64,000 nucleotides of DNA from Chitinophaga jiangningensis (GTDB lineage: Bacteria; Bacteroidota; Bacteroidia; Chitinophagales; Chitinophagaceae). The DNA is taken from the NCBI RefSeq assembly GCF_900142605.1, contig NZ_FRBL01000008.1, positions 1-64,000 of the forward strand, written 5' to 3'. Position 1 is the first letter of the stretch. Every line of letters begins with the position of its first letter. The translations under genes were made by a program, and so were the position numbers. The notes beneath the pieces were generated by a model. It was given only the letters and a program-made list of their open reading frames with translations, did no database searches and had not been told where the DNA came from. This document shows positions 26,918-35,703 of this stretch, in pieces.

Positions 26918-27943
26918 TCAGGCCCATTTAATCGTATACAGCTCTGCGATATTTTTCGGCCGCGTTTCATTGCCGCCGGTATCGCCGGTTTTGGATTGCT
27001 GTAGCGTATTGATAACGGTTACAGACCCGGCATTACCGCCCATGCTGGGCTGGTTAGCGGTCCATGACAACGGGTGGCTATGCTTCAGAAACATGTCTTG
27101 TTCCAGGGTTCCTGCATGGTCGCCGGTAACGGTGCCGCCCAGGGCGGTGCGCTGCCCCGCATCGGGGTCGTTAGGCGAGCCATTGTTCCAGGAGCGACTA
27201 AAATACCCCCGCATATCCGGCGTCATGGAAAGCCCGGTGCTACTGCTGCCGAAGCGACCATTCAGCACCGAGTTAAGGCGGGAATAGCCTTCTCCCAGCG
27301 AAATGGGCGCCTGACAAAGCGAAATTTCTTCCGCAGGCGCGGTTTCCGTGGCGATATACTGCCGCCTTTCACCGATGATGCCCTGCACCATGGTGGGCAG
27401 ACTAATAATCGCCACTTTACCTACGTTTGCATATACCTGGGAAATTTTTAGCCGCACATTGGGCACTTTACATTCTACGGACAGATATACGCCGGTCGCA
27501 TTGTCGTTGACCTTTAGCTGCAGATCAAATTGAACGTCGCCGGCTGTGCTCCTGGTAACGGTGTCTCCATCAATGTTATCCGTAAGTGTACAGCTTACCG
27601 GGTAGTTACCGGAGATGTTCATGATCACAGTCGCCGATACATAGCTCCCCTGCAGCACCACTTGCCAGCGTGGAAATTCATGTATTGCCTGGCGAAATAC
27701 TGTGGGTTCCGTGCTACCTCCGGTATTAATATAGCAGCTGTTGGAAGCCACATCAAAACCTACGGTTCCAAACTGGCCGGGATTTTCAAATACCCAGCCA
27801 TCCGGACAATTATAGGTAATAAAACCACCAGCCATTACCTGGTTACTATAGTAGCGGAAATCGCCATTGTACACCAGGTTACGTTGTTGCATGGCGTATA
27901 ACAGATCGCTGAGCGACGTGTTACCATTCTCCCAATTTTCCAT
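26918..27943 (-). CDS. Phage-tail-collar/tail-fibre-like protein
   Basis: Product of 341 residues from ATG 27943 (MENWENGNTSL); an upstream in-frame ATG at 28030 would place a rho-independent terminator inside the gene and overlap the previous one, so it is rejected. Residues about 30-220 look like a beta-rich, possibly carbohydrate-binding domain (NGDFRYYSNQVMAGG, CPDGWVFEN). The C-terminal 120 residues match the phage tail collar pattern: TPDMRGYFSRSWNNGSP, GDHAGTLEQDMFLKHSHP and a final ETRPKNIAELYTIKW, where viral proteins have ETRPxNxALLxxIK. No other tail genes are in the window, so it is an isolated receptor-binding-like protein, without a signal peptide. Confidence 0.75.
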   Translation of the reverse strand: MENWENGNTSLSDLLYAMQQRNLVYNGDFRYYSNQVMAGGFITYNCPDGWVFENPGQFGTVGFDVASNSCYINTGGSTEPTVFRQAIHEFPRWQVVLQGSYVSATVIMNISGNYPVSCTLTDNIDGDTVTRSTAGDVQFDLQLKVNDNATGVYLSVECKVPNVRLKISQVYANVGKVAIISLPTMVQGIIGERRQYIATETAPAEEISLCQAPISLGEGYSRLNSVLNGRFGSSSTGLSMTPDMRGYFSRSWNNGSPNDPDAGQRTALGGTVTGDHAGTLEQDMFLKHSHPLSWTANQPSMGGNAGSVTVINTLQQSKTGDTGGNETRPKNIAELYTIKWA

Positions 27944-27955
27944 AGGATTGTCATT

Positions 27956-27981
27956 AAAAAGGAGGCCTGCAAAAGGCCTCC
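27956..27981 (-). terminator. Rho-independent terminator between two co-directional genes
   Basis: Seven-bp perfect GC stem (27961-27967 with 27975-27981), 7-nt loop, followed on the minus strand by five T. It lies 24 bases after the stop at 28005 and before the tail-collar-like gene, which argues that the two are at least partly separate transcripts. Confidence 0.75.
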
Positions 27982-28004
27982 TACGGGTTATATAATAGTG
28001 GAAA

Positions 28005-28682
28005 TCAGAGTGCCGCTTCAATGTAAGCAATATCAGGCCGCTGTGCGCTCATGGAGAAATTACCGGTAGGCAGAAATTTACCTGAGTCACTGTCGTATGC
28101 AACAGAGATGGAGTTAATACCACCACCATAATTCAGCTGCGTCATTGGGGAGGTCACTGTGGTTACCACTGAATTGCTTTTTACCTGGGATTGCAACCAG
28201 ATGTAAACAGTGGTGTAAGGAGTCATTACCGCCGTGCTCATTTTCAGTACTGGCACCGCTGAAATAGCGTTACCAAGGATATCTACACCATTTACATTCG
28301 CATTCTGGTATAAACCAACCGTCATATAATCCTTGCTGCTATAAGTATTCAGCAGTGAAAATGCGTTTGGCTGACCTCCACTGGCCGGGCCGGAAATTAC
28401 GCCAGAATCCTGCAGGGTGTAGAGTTTGTTCATGGCTGCACCTACTGGTACATTGGACATTTGAGAAAGGGTAGCCCCGTTGGTTACACTGCTGGTGGAG
28501 GCGTAAAGACCATACTGCTCGTCCCAGGAAAGCTGGTTAGCCATTAACGGTTTGAATACCTGCCAGGCCACATTAGGGTTGCCTGAACCTGAGGGTTTTG
28601 CTACTACCACGTTGGTTCCAGTAGCGTATAATACCTGTAACTGATCGTTGGTAAAACCAACGTTTAAACTGTAGTCTGCCAT
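28005..28682 (-). CDS. Unrecognised 225-residue protein next to the TOMM cluster
   Basis: Product begins MADYSLNVGFTNDQLQVLYATG and has no signal peptide or membrane helix. Composition is rich in Ser, Thr, Asn, Val and Gly with alternating hydrophobic patterns (VVAKPSGSGNPNVAWQVF, YTTVYIWLQSQVKSNSVV), which suggests an all-beta fold. It could be a secreted or assembled structural protein or lectin-like toxin, but I cannot place it. It has its own promoter box (28775-28782) and terminator, so it may be strongly and independently expressed. Location between a YcaO gene and a tail-collar-like gene is its main clue. Confidence 0.65.
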   Translation of the reverse strand: MADYSLNVGFTNDQLQVLYATGTNVVVAKPSGSGNPNVAWQVFKPLMANQLSWDEQYGLYASTSSVTNGATLSQMSNVPVGAAMNKLYTLQDSGVISGPASGGQPNAFSLLNTYSSKDYMTVGLYQNANVNGVDILGNAISAVPVLKMSTAVMTPYTTVYIWLQSQVKSNSVVTTVTSPMTQLNYGGGINSISVAYDSDSGKFLPTGNFSMSAQRPDIAYIEAAL

Positions 28683-28774
28683 TGTTTCATAGTTTAGTAT
28701 TGATTACCTACTCTGTTAAGGCTTTTCGGTTTCCGCCCGGTATCAGTCGTGGAGCTCCGTTTGACTTGATACCT

Positions 28775-28782
28775 CAAAACTA
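28775..28782 (-). promoter_or_regulatory. Bacteroidota -7 promoter box before the 225-residue protein
   Basis: Minus-strand TAGTTTTG is an exact TAnnTTTG match, 93 bases before the start codon at 28682. A -33 TTTG at the usual distance is not evident. Confidence 0.45.
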
Positions 28783-28848
28783 CAATGGCAGCTGCCGTAT
28801 TCCTATTTCATCATATTTCATTTAGTTTTTTTCCGGGAGATGTAAAAC

Positions 28849-30801
28849 TCACTTTGCAGTATTGCCTTGTAAGGGCACGAGCCACATAGGCGTGAGCGCA
28901 TGGTATGCCGTCACTTCTTCTCTTAACCCCAATGCTACCGGCACTTCGTACAATCTGCCGCCGCCAAACCTTGGCCGGAAAGCGCGCAAGCCCGGGGCCA
29001 TCACCTTTACTACCGGCAGGCCTGCGTCCGGCCGGGTGAGGTTCACCACGATCGTTTCTATATGTATGGTTTGCAGTCCTGCTATTATTTGCATGGCCAT
29101 TTCTTCCGCACTGCCCTTTACAACAGCGGCTTCAAAACGCTTAGCTCCTGTATGCGGGCGGAGGTAATCCGTATCCAGTCCGGGCGGAGGCACCACCGGC
29201 TTCATGATAGCACGGATCTGCAACAACTCCGTAAAAGCCCGCAGCATGGCCTCTTCCATGGAATAAGTGCAACCATATCCTGTCAGGTACGCGCCGGACA
29301 GCTCTCCTACTGCGGCTACCACGTATACACCGGTGTCAATGGTGAGGTCCAGCAGCTGTATGTTCCATCCTTCCGTTGTTAAGGCGGTCCACTGCTCCTG
29401 CCACCATTCATTGCCATGGAGTAATGCCAGCGGCGCTTCCGGGCGTTCCAGCCGGTTAAACCACCAGATGGCCACGGCATCCCGCTCGATCAATTCCAGC
29501 AGCCCCTGTAAAATGGCTTCCGGCAGTGTGCTGCCTGCGGCCATACCGTTGGACTCAAACACAGCTGCCCTGCCATCTCCCGTAACTGGCAAATTATATA
29601 ATACTATATCAGCGGGTATATACCGCCTTTCGTTGTGCGTAAGCGACCATCCCGGCAACCAGCGACTCACCGCCGTGGTATCCGGTACCGGCCCCAGTGC
29701 GGGCGTATCCTCCGGCCATTGCAGTTGTTGCGGTGCAGGATGCTGGACGCTGCCAGGTGAAACGGTATAAGGTTGTAATTCTTCTGCGGTGGCCAGTAGC
29801 AGCGGCTCATCCCCCCGCCAGCAGGCACTCCAGCGCTCTATTGCCTCACAAAGTGCACTTATCATCGCCGCCGTTTCCGTATAGCCCTTACCGTAAGCCG
29901 GCAAAAAAGTAAAAGGGGCTGCATCCGGTATTAAAGCACGATAGGTAAATTCCCCCAGCTTATCAAACTGCCGTACAATCCCGGTCACCGGGTTAATATG
30001 GTGACTCCATTTTTCCCAGGTTACGGCCGGCGGCTCCGCACGATATATAGTACGTGTATCCGTTAATATTATGGGCATCTGCATCTGTTTCGACAAGGCA
30101 TGCCTGTCCCCGCAAACCTCACATTCAGGCCGGGGGTGTAAGCGGTACTGGTGCAATTGATAAGCCTTGCCTACATGATAGTATTCTCCTGCCGTCGCCC
30201 CTGCCTTTAGGTGCAGCAAGGCCTCCCGCACAGCATCCGCCAATTGCGACGGTACTCGGAGGTCTTTTGGCACAACGGCTTCTACGTCTTCCTGACCATA
30301 CCTGTCCATCCGCCTAAACATACACTGCGGGCAAAACTTGCTATCGTTTTTAAAAACAGGACCAATGATCGTATACCCGTTTCCGGTAGTTACCGGAATC
30401 CAGTACTTCCCTGCCGCTATCGCTTCCCGCCACGCTGCAACTGCTGCTGACAATGCATTGCCATCTGCCTGAAAAATTTCATACTTATGATCAGCAATAG
30501 TAATGTCGGGTAATAAAACATAAGCGTTTTCCATCATCTGCTGACTGGTAAACACGCCGGCCGACTTCAGCCGATCCAGTTCCACCAGCAGCTGAGGCAC
30601 GGGAAAGGTAGCCTGCAGTTCCTGTATGCAACCAGCAATGGATATGGACTGCTGCTGTATCATTTTGATCAGCGCCACCGGCAACTTCCCTGAAACGGGA
30701 ATAATACTGCTACCCAGCACCAGGCCCGCCACTTCCCCCAACGGGAGGAAGCGCGAACCAGGAGCAAGCAGCAATAACTCATCCATGGATTGTAATGCCA
30801 T
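28849..30801 (-). CDS. YcaO cyclodehydratase with fused leader-binding/zinc docking domain (TOMM biosynthesis)
   Basis: Product of 650 residues. The N-terminal half is an ocin-ThiF-like docking part: a winged-helix-like stretch (about 8-100) that should bind the precursor leader, and a four-Cys zinc site (FCPQC 156-160 and CEVC 227-230). The C-terminal half (about 265-640) is a YcaO domain with ATP-binding blocks SALCEAIER (315-323), ESNGMAAGSTLPEA and LQGLLELIERDA (431-442). Such fusions convert Cys, Ser or Thr of a precursor to thiazoline or oxazoline with ATP. The C-terminus (TPMWLVPLQGNTAK) lacks the PxPxP end seen in many azoline YcaOs. The start overlaps the upstream gene by 23 bases; Met6 at 30786 is an alternative. 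No flavin dehydrogenase is present nearby, so the rings may stay azolines. Confidence 0.9.
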   Translation of the reverse strand: MALQSMDELLLLAPGSRFLPLGEVAGLVLGSSIIPVSGKLPVALIKMIQQQSISIAGCIQELQATFPVPQLLVELDRLKSAGVFTSQQMMENAYVLLPDITIADHKYEIFQADGNALSAAVAAWREAIAAGKYWIPVTTGNGYTIIGPVFKNDSKFCPQCMFRRMDRYGQEDVEAVVPKDLRVPSQLADAVREALLHLKAGATAGEYYHVGKAYQLHQYRLHPRPECEVCGDRHALSKQMQMPIILTDTRTIYRAEPPAVTWEKWSHHINPVTGIVRQFDKLGEFTYRALIPDAAPFTFLPAYGKGYTETAAMISALCEAIERWSACWRGDEPLLLATAEELQPYTVSPGSVQHPAPQQLQWPEDTPALGPVPDTTAVSRWLPGWSLTHNERRYIPADIVLYNLPVTGDGRAAVFESNGMAAGSTLPEAILQGLLELIERDAVAIWWFNRLERPEAPLALLHGNEWWQEQWTALTTEGWNIQLLDLTIDTGVYVVAAVGELSGAYLTGYGCTYSMEEAMLRAFTELLQIRAIMKPVVPPPGLDTDYLRPHTGAKRFEAAVVKGSAEEMAMQIIAGLQTIHIETIVVNLTRPDAGLPVVKVMAPGLRAFRPRFGGGRLYEVPVALGLREEVTAYHALTPMWLVPLQGNTAK

Positions 30802-31495
30802 CTGCTAACTCTTTTAATGCTATGAAGCGTTGAATGTTTTGCTCCGGAGAAGTGGAGCCTATCATGGTCAATACCCGCTCCCTGAGCGGCACAGTGGCTT
30901 TTGAGCCAGTGAGCGTAATCCCCGGTACACCTTTACCTTCCAGGAACTCCTGCGAAGTAATGGGTGGATCCAGCTCTTTTAACGGGGAATACAACAGCAT
31001 GGGCTCCGAAGCCTCAAAAGTGCCCATCAGCATCAGCTGTTCGGACACAGCAGCCTGTTCATCCAGCTGCCGCTGTGCAGACATCAGTGTAACCGCCACC
31101 AGCACAGGTTTTACATGCGGATCACCATTACTGTTATAAATCCCGTTCACCAGCGTACCGGTGAAGCTTTTCTTCGTATCAGGCAGCTCAAAATCCGCCA
31201 TGCGATAAACTAAGGCTTCAAAGGCTGGGCCCTCGCGCAACTTCAGCAGCCATGTGTCGAAGTTATGCGGTACAAACCCGGTAGTGACCTGCACCGGGTA
31301 AAAAGCCACGCCGGATAAGGTAACATCTTCCGCCGCCATCAGCGCCCATAATTCCACCACCCTGCCGGGATGATCCGGCGCCGGGTAACTGCACATCCAG
31401 CCAAACAGCTGGCTGTGGGCTGCATCCCGGTACATCTCTATAAACTGCCCGTGATGGCCCTTTTGAGTAAAAAATGAATATTGCATATGGTACAT
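30779..31495 (-). CDS. Unrecognised 238-residue protein in the TOMM cluster
   Basis: Product starts MYHMQYSFFTQKGHHGQFIEMY; Met4 (31486) is an alternative start. No signal peptide or membrane helix. There are alpha/beta-like patterns (RVVELWALMAAEDVTLSGVAFYPVQ and VKPVLVAVTLMSAQRQLDEQAA) and a C-terminal helical piece (SPEQNIQRFIALKELADGI). It lies four bases after the precursor gene and overlaps YcaO by 23 bases, so it is translationally tied to both. It could be a tailoring enzyme, a leader-processing factor or an immunity protein; nothing in the sequence decides. Confidence 0.7.
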   Translation of the reverse strand: MYHMQYSFFTQKGHHGQFIEMYRDAAHSQLFGWMCSYPAPDHPGRVVELWALMAAEDVTLSGVAFYPVQVTTGFVPHNFDTWLLKLREGPAFEALVYRMADFELPDTKKSFTGTLVNGIYNSNGDPHVKPVLVAVTLMSAQRQLDEQAAVSEQLMLMGTFEASEPMLLYSPLKELDPPITSQEFLEGKGVPGITLTGSKATVPLRERVLTMIGSTSPEQNIQRFIALKELADGITIHG

Positions 31496-31499
31496 TTTA

Positions 31500-31847
31500 T
31501 CAAAAGCACATACAGCAGCAAAGCATTAACGGCTTCTGAAGGGTCAGCAGATAAGAAAGATCAGTAGAGCCGGGTGGCGGTGGTGGTACCAGTGGCACTT
31601 TCAGCGTAGTGGGGGTAGCAGGAGGATAATCAAAAATACTGATCGGAAATTCCGGGAAGTTCGAAAAATTGCCATCGGTCACTTCCTTAAACTCCAGGGT
31701 GATGGTGTCCGGATAAGTGAAATTAACCGATTGCAGCGCCAGCCGTGAATCACGCAGCAATAGCGGCTTAAAATCAGGAACAGTCCAGGATAATTGTAAG
31801 GCTTCATAATAGGCTGCCAGCCATTTGTTGGATAATTCAGGGTTCAT
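31500..31847 (-). CDS. Likely TOMM precursor peptide with Cys-rich C-terminus
   Basis: Product of 115 residues. The N-terminal part resembles the nitrile-hydratase-like leader type (KWLAAYYEALQL...WTVPDFKPLLLRDSRLALQ, residues 8-39, with the F-x-x-x-LL-x-D-x-R-x-AL pattern). A Pro-rich hinge (VPLVPPPPPG, 84-93) leads to a C-terminal core ending LMLCCCMCF, with cysteines at 110, 111, 112 and 114. This layout fits the TOMM propeptide family first described as BMA_0021/BMA_0022 in Burkholderia, as I remember it. It lies between the kinase/cyclase fusion (11-base gap) and the unknown 238-residue protein. The cysteines are the expected sites of thiazoline formation by the YcaO enzyme of the same cluster. 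Confidence 0.8.
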   Translation of the reverse strand: MNPELSNKWLAAYYEALQLSWTVPDFKPLLLRDSRLALQSVNFTYPDTITLEFKEVTDGNFSNFPEFPISIFDYPPATPTTLKVPLVPPPPPGSTDLSYLLTLQKPLMLCCCMCF

Positions 31848-31858
31848 ATACTTTGGTT

Positions 31859-34800
31859 TTAAAGTGCGTGATTCATATCAGCGTGTATACGTTGCCGTAT
31901 TAGCACAGCCTGCTGGGCATTCGCAATATCACTGGCTGTTTTCAGGTGTGTTGCCGCCAGGGCGTCATTATTTTTTCCGGCATGTAAAACTGCCAGCAGC
32001 CGGTGAATTTCCGCATGGTACAAGGCGCCATCCGCTTCACCTATCAGCAGCAGCGATGCCGTAAGCCGTTGCAGCGCAGCCTCCTGCTCGTTTACGTGCA
32101 TCTCAATTTCTGCCACCACCGCATTCCAGAAACTATTCATCGATTGTATGCCTTTCTGCGCCTCCTTTTCCAGCGCCGCTTTGGCAGCAGCTAAATCATG
32201 ATTAGCCCAGGCCTGCAGCATCGCCCCGTAGTTACCAAACATATGCAGCTGGCTCGATTCGTTGACCTGCAATAACGCCGTACTGTAGTGATTTACCTGT
32301 TTCCTGTTGCGCTGATAAAAATATACACAGGCCAGCCCCAGCCAGGTAGAAGCCGTGGTATGGGGATGCGCAATGGCCTCCACCTTCTCGATGGCCCGCT
32401 TAATCATTGTTTCCGCCTTACTTTCCTCTCCTGCCAGTGTGTATACACAGGCCAGCGTACTGCTCGCCAGCGCTTCCTGGTCCAGCCCGAACTCATAAGC
32501 CAGACTACTATGCAGCGCCGGATCATAGAGTGCCAGCGCCTCTTCCATCATAGCGGCAGCATTGCGCAGCTCACCGTTGTTGAAATATTGCAGCCCCAGA
32601 AACACGGACGATACAATGCTGTACTTGAGATTTTTAGTGGAATGCGCAACAGTATGCAGGTGCTGCGCCGTAGCAGTGGCCTGCTTCCAGTTGCCCGTCA
32701 TCGCGTAATAATTACAGTACATCAGCATCGCCGGCAATATCTCTTCATTTGCCTCACGGCACTGATACAGCGCCATCAGTATATCCAGCTGCTCCTTCAC
32801 GGCGGGCGCTCCGTAGCTTTCCAATACCACCAGTACGGATAACATGAGATGTCGCACCATTACCTCTTTCTGCGTACGAATTGCCTCTTCCGGCAGCGTA
32901 TATAACCACTTCAGCGCCTGCTGACAAAGCACCAGCGATTCCTTCCCAGTGATCCCTCCCAGCATCAGCTGCACGCTTTTGATCTGCCAGTCCACCGCCT
33001 CCATGCAATTACCGGCATGATAGAGATGCCGCGCAATGGTGGCGGCATGATGCGGATCGTTGGGGTTTTCTTCCTCCAGCAGTACACCGGCTATGCGGGC
33101 ATGTATGCGTCGCCGCATATTCAGCAACAGGCTCTGGTAAGCCACTTCGCAGATCAGGGCATGCCGGAAAACATATACCAGGCCTTTTTCCGTATGCAGC
33201 CGGTAAATGATATCCTGGGCCTCCAGCATTTGCAGGTGTTGTTGCAGCATCTCCTCTTCCAGCGAGGAAATTTGCCGCAGCAGCTGCCACGACACCTCTC
33301 TGCCCACACAAGCGGCCAGCTGTGCGGTTTCACGGGCATTGCCCAACACATCCAGCCGCGCTATCAGTATTTCATTTAGTGTAAGCGGCACCGTTAGGGG
33401 CAACATACTGTCCGCAAACCGGTAGCGGATGCCATCATACACCAGCAGCTCTTTAGCCAACAGGTAGCGGGTAAGCTCTTCTATAAAAAACGGGATACCG
33501 TCCGTATGCTGTAGCAGGTACTGTATACACTCCTGATCCGCGCCTTTATCCTGCAATAGCTCATGGATCAAATCAGTGGATGCGGCATGATCCAGCGGAT
33601 CCAGTTCCAATAAGTCACAGCCTTCCCATCGCCACTCAAACGCAGGCCTGGCCGATAACAGTAACAGCATACTTTTACACAGCTGCCGCTCTGCTATTTC
33701 CTGTAACACCACCGCACTCCCGGAATCTATCCAGTGCAGGTCTTCAATAATCACGAGGTATTTTTTTTCCAGAGAGATGTGAGTCAAACATTGGATCAAC
33801 GCATGCACGAGCTGGCGGCGCTGGGCTCCCGGCGATAACAGCGATGGCTGAAATTCCGCTGTAAACGCCATACCCAGGCACGACAGGAGTATAGGCATGA
33901 CCGTAACTTTGTCCAGCTCCGCTACTTCCAGCATATCCGACAGCAACGCCAGGTTGGTTTCGGGTGGTAAGTCCGCCCGGAATCCGTAGTGCTGCTGCAA
34001 TACGCTGAAGATGATATATAAATCCCGGTGCCGGTATTCCGGCATACAACGCACTTCAATCAGTTCATTGCCCGCTGCCCGGGATGCTTCGTATATCAGT
34101 CGCGACTTCCCCATACCCGCTACGCCGCGTATCAGCAGCATGGCTCCGTTGCTTTCCCAGGCCTGCTGAATTACCTGCAACGCTTTTGTACGGCCATAGA
34201 GGCCTTTGTGCTGCCCCTCCCGCAGTCGGGCGAAAGCGCTGCCACGGCGTTCCTTTACCATATAGGAGACATCCGCAAATTCTTCCGGGAGATGCAGGGG
34301 ACGCTCAAATACCGCCAGGTGCGATAGTAACTGCTTCGTAGCCACGGAAACGACTATACGCTGATTTGCAGCATAGGACAGTTGTCGGTAAGCGTAGTTG
34401 GGAGCAGTGCCTTCCGGTATGCGCTGCGGGCGACAAATTACACTCCCGGTATGAATACTGATGCGGGTTTCCAGCTGCAGCCCATACTGGCGCTGCAGGC
34501 GTTTGCTACGTGCATCCGTAGCTGTTAGTATTTCAAATGCTGCCTTACCTGCCAGGTAGGCCGCATTCCCTTCTGAAGTGGGATAGCCAAAGTAGATCAT
34601 AAACTGATCCGCAAACACACCTTTCAGAAAGCCGCCACTGCGGGTAGCAATATCGATGCAGGCCGTCAGCTGGGCTTTCTGGATTTCCTCGAGAATGTCC
34701 TCGTCAGCAGTGGCATCGGGTGTTTGCAGCAGTCGCACGCTGCCGCACAGGATGGTGATCTGTCGTTTTTCTTTCTTTTCGTACATCCATGCCAGTGAGT

Positions 34801-35695
34801 TATCCTGAGTAGCATTGCTGCTGTTCTGCAATAATTCCGTTGAGGCCAGTTGCGGTTGCAGTGTCGATAAATCCAGTTGCTGAAAACGTTCAAACAAGGT
34901 GTGCACGTTGCTGAGGCGATCGCCGGGATGCTTGGCCAGCACTGCCTGCAGCAGATCATGTATCGGATGACTTTTCAGAAACGCCGGAATCGGAATTGGA
35001 TCAGGTCCCAGTTGCTGGTAGTAAATATCTGGGATGCTGTTGCCCTGAATGGCGGCGCAGCCGGTTAAACATTCGATGAGTATGAGCCCCCATGCATAGA
35101 GGTCCGCACGGGTGGTAGGCGGCTCTCCGCGCAACTGCTCGGGAGCACAATAAGCCGGTGTGCCCATGGCATCAGTATGCTGTATATCCTGTACAAACGT
35201 ACTGATGCCGAAATCAAGGATCTTCACATGCGGTCTGGCGCCGGAACGGATAATGATAATATTGTCCGGTTTCAGGTCGCGGTGCGCTACTCCATTGGCG
35301 TGTGCGCAACAGAGTGCATCCAGGAGTTGCCCCATCAGTGCCTGCGTTTCAGCAACAGAGAGCGCGCCGCTACGCTGCAGCTGCTGCCGGAGTGTAAGTC
35401 CTTCGAGGAACTCGAAAGCTACAAACGGCGCACCATCGGCGGTAGTGCCCTTGTCGAGCAGCTTTACAATATACGGATGACTAATACCTGCACATACCTT
35501 AGCCTCACGCTCAAAGCGGTTCAGCTGAATGGATTGCGACAGTACAGGCTTCAGTACTTTCAGCGCCACCAGCTGCCGGGTATGTTGCTGTATGGCTTTG
35601 TACACATGACAGGTAGCGCCTTCGCCGGCTGCTTCCAGCAGTTCATAGTTACTAACTACCGGAAATCCGGCAGTCAGCATGGTTTCATTTTTCAT
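31859..35695 (-). CDS. TOMM-type Ser/Thr kinase - cyclase-homology - AAA ATPase - TPR fusion
   Basis: Product of 1278 residues. Domains: Ser/Thr protein kinase (about 15-275; G-loop GEGATC 24-29, Lys46, HRDLKPDN 138-145, DFG 161-163, GTPAYCAPE), a class III cyclase homology domain (about 311-470), an ATPase with Walker A GVAGMGKSR (524-532), and a long C-terminal helical region of TPR type (about 860-1278). The kinase looks active. The cyclase appears dead: where active enzymes have an Asp in FADIVGFT the sequence reads ITILCGSVR. The order and length match the kinase/cyclase fusion known beside TOMM cyclodehydratases in Burkholderia, Acidovorax and Sorangium. It probably senses a signal and controls the cluster, maybe together with the FHA protein upstream. 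Confidence 0.9.
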   Translation of the reverse strand: MKNETMLTAGFPVVSNYELLEAAGEGATCHVYKAIQQHTRQLVALKVLKPVLSQSIQLNRFEREAKVCAGISHPYIVKLLDKGTTADGAPFVAFEFLEGLTLRQQLQRSGALSVAETQALMGQLLDALCCAHANGVAHRDLKPDNIIIIRSGARPHVKILDFGISTFVQDIQHTDAMGTPAYCAPEQLRGEPPTTRADLYAWGLILIECLTGCAAIQGNSIPDIYYQQLGPDPIPIPAFLKSHPIHDLLQAVLAKHPGDRLSNVHTLFERFQQLDLSTLQPQLASTELLQNSSNATQDNSLAWMYEKKEKRQITILCGSVRLLQTPDATADEDILEEIQKAQLTACIDIATRSGGFLKGVFADQFMIYFGYPTSEGNAAYLAGKAAFEILTATDARSKRLQRQYGLQLETRISIHTGSVICRPQRIPEGTAPNYAYRQLSYAANQRIVVSVATKQLLSHLAVFERPLHLPEEFADVSYMVKERRGSAFARLREGQHKGLYGRTKALQVIQQAWESNGAMLLIRGVAGMGKSRLIYEASRAAGNELIEVRCMPEYRHRDLYIIFSVLQQHYGFRADLPPETNLALLSDMLEVAELDKVTVMPILLSCLGMAFTAEFQPSLLSPGAQRRQLVHALIQCLTHISLEKKYLVIIEDLHWIDSGSAVVLQEIAERQLCKSMLLLLSARPAFEWRWEGCDLLELDPLDHAASTDLIHELLQDKGADQECIQYLLQHTDGIPFFIEELTRYLLAKELLVYDGIRYRFADSMLPLTVPLTLNEILIARLDVLGNARETAQLAACVGREVSWQLLRQISSLEEEMLQQHLQMLEAQDIIYRLHTEKGLVYVFRHALICEVAYQSLLLNMRRRIHARIAGVLLEEENPNDPHHAATIARHLYHAGNCMEAVDWQIKSVQLMLGGITGKESLVLCQQALKWLYTLPEEAIRTQKEVMVRHLMLSVLVVLESYGAPAVKEQLDILMALYQCREANEEILPAMLMYCNYYAMTGNWKQATATAQHLHTVAHSTKNLKYSIVSSVFLGLQYFNNGELRNAAAMMEEALALYDPALHSSLAYEFGLDQEALASSTLACVYTLAGEESKAETMIKRAIEKVEAIAHPHTTASTWLGLACVYFYQRNRKQVNHYSTALLQVNESSQLHMFGNYGAMLQAWANHDLAAAKAALEKEAQKGIQSMNSFWNAVVAEIEMHVNEQEAALQRLTASLLLIGEADGALYHAEIHRLLAVLHAGKNNDALAATHLKTASDIANAQQAVLIRQRIHADMNHAL

Positions 35696-35703
35696 ATACA
35701 GGA

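Noticed and set aside
27944..28030. 29-residue N-terminal extension of the tail-collar-like protein
   Set aside because: It would contain a rho-independent terminator and overlap the 225-residue protein gene; ATG 27943 avoids both.
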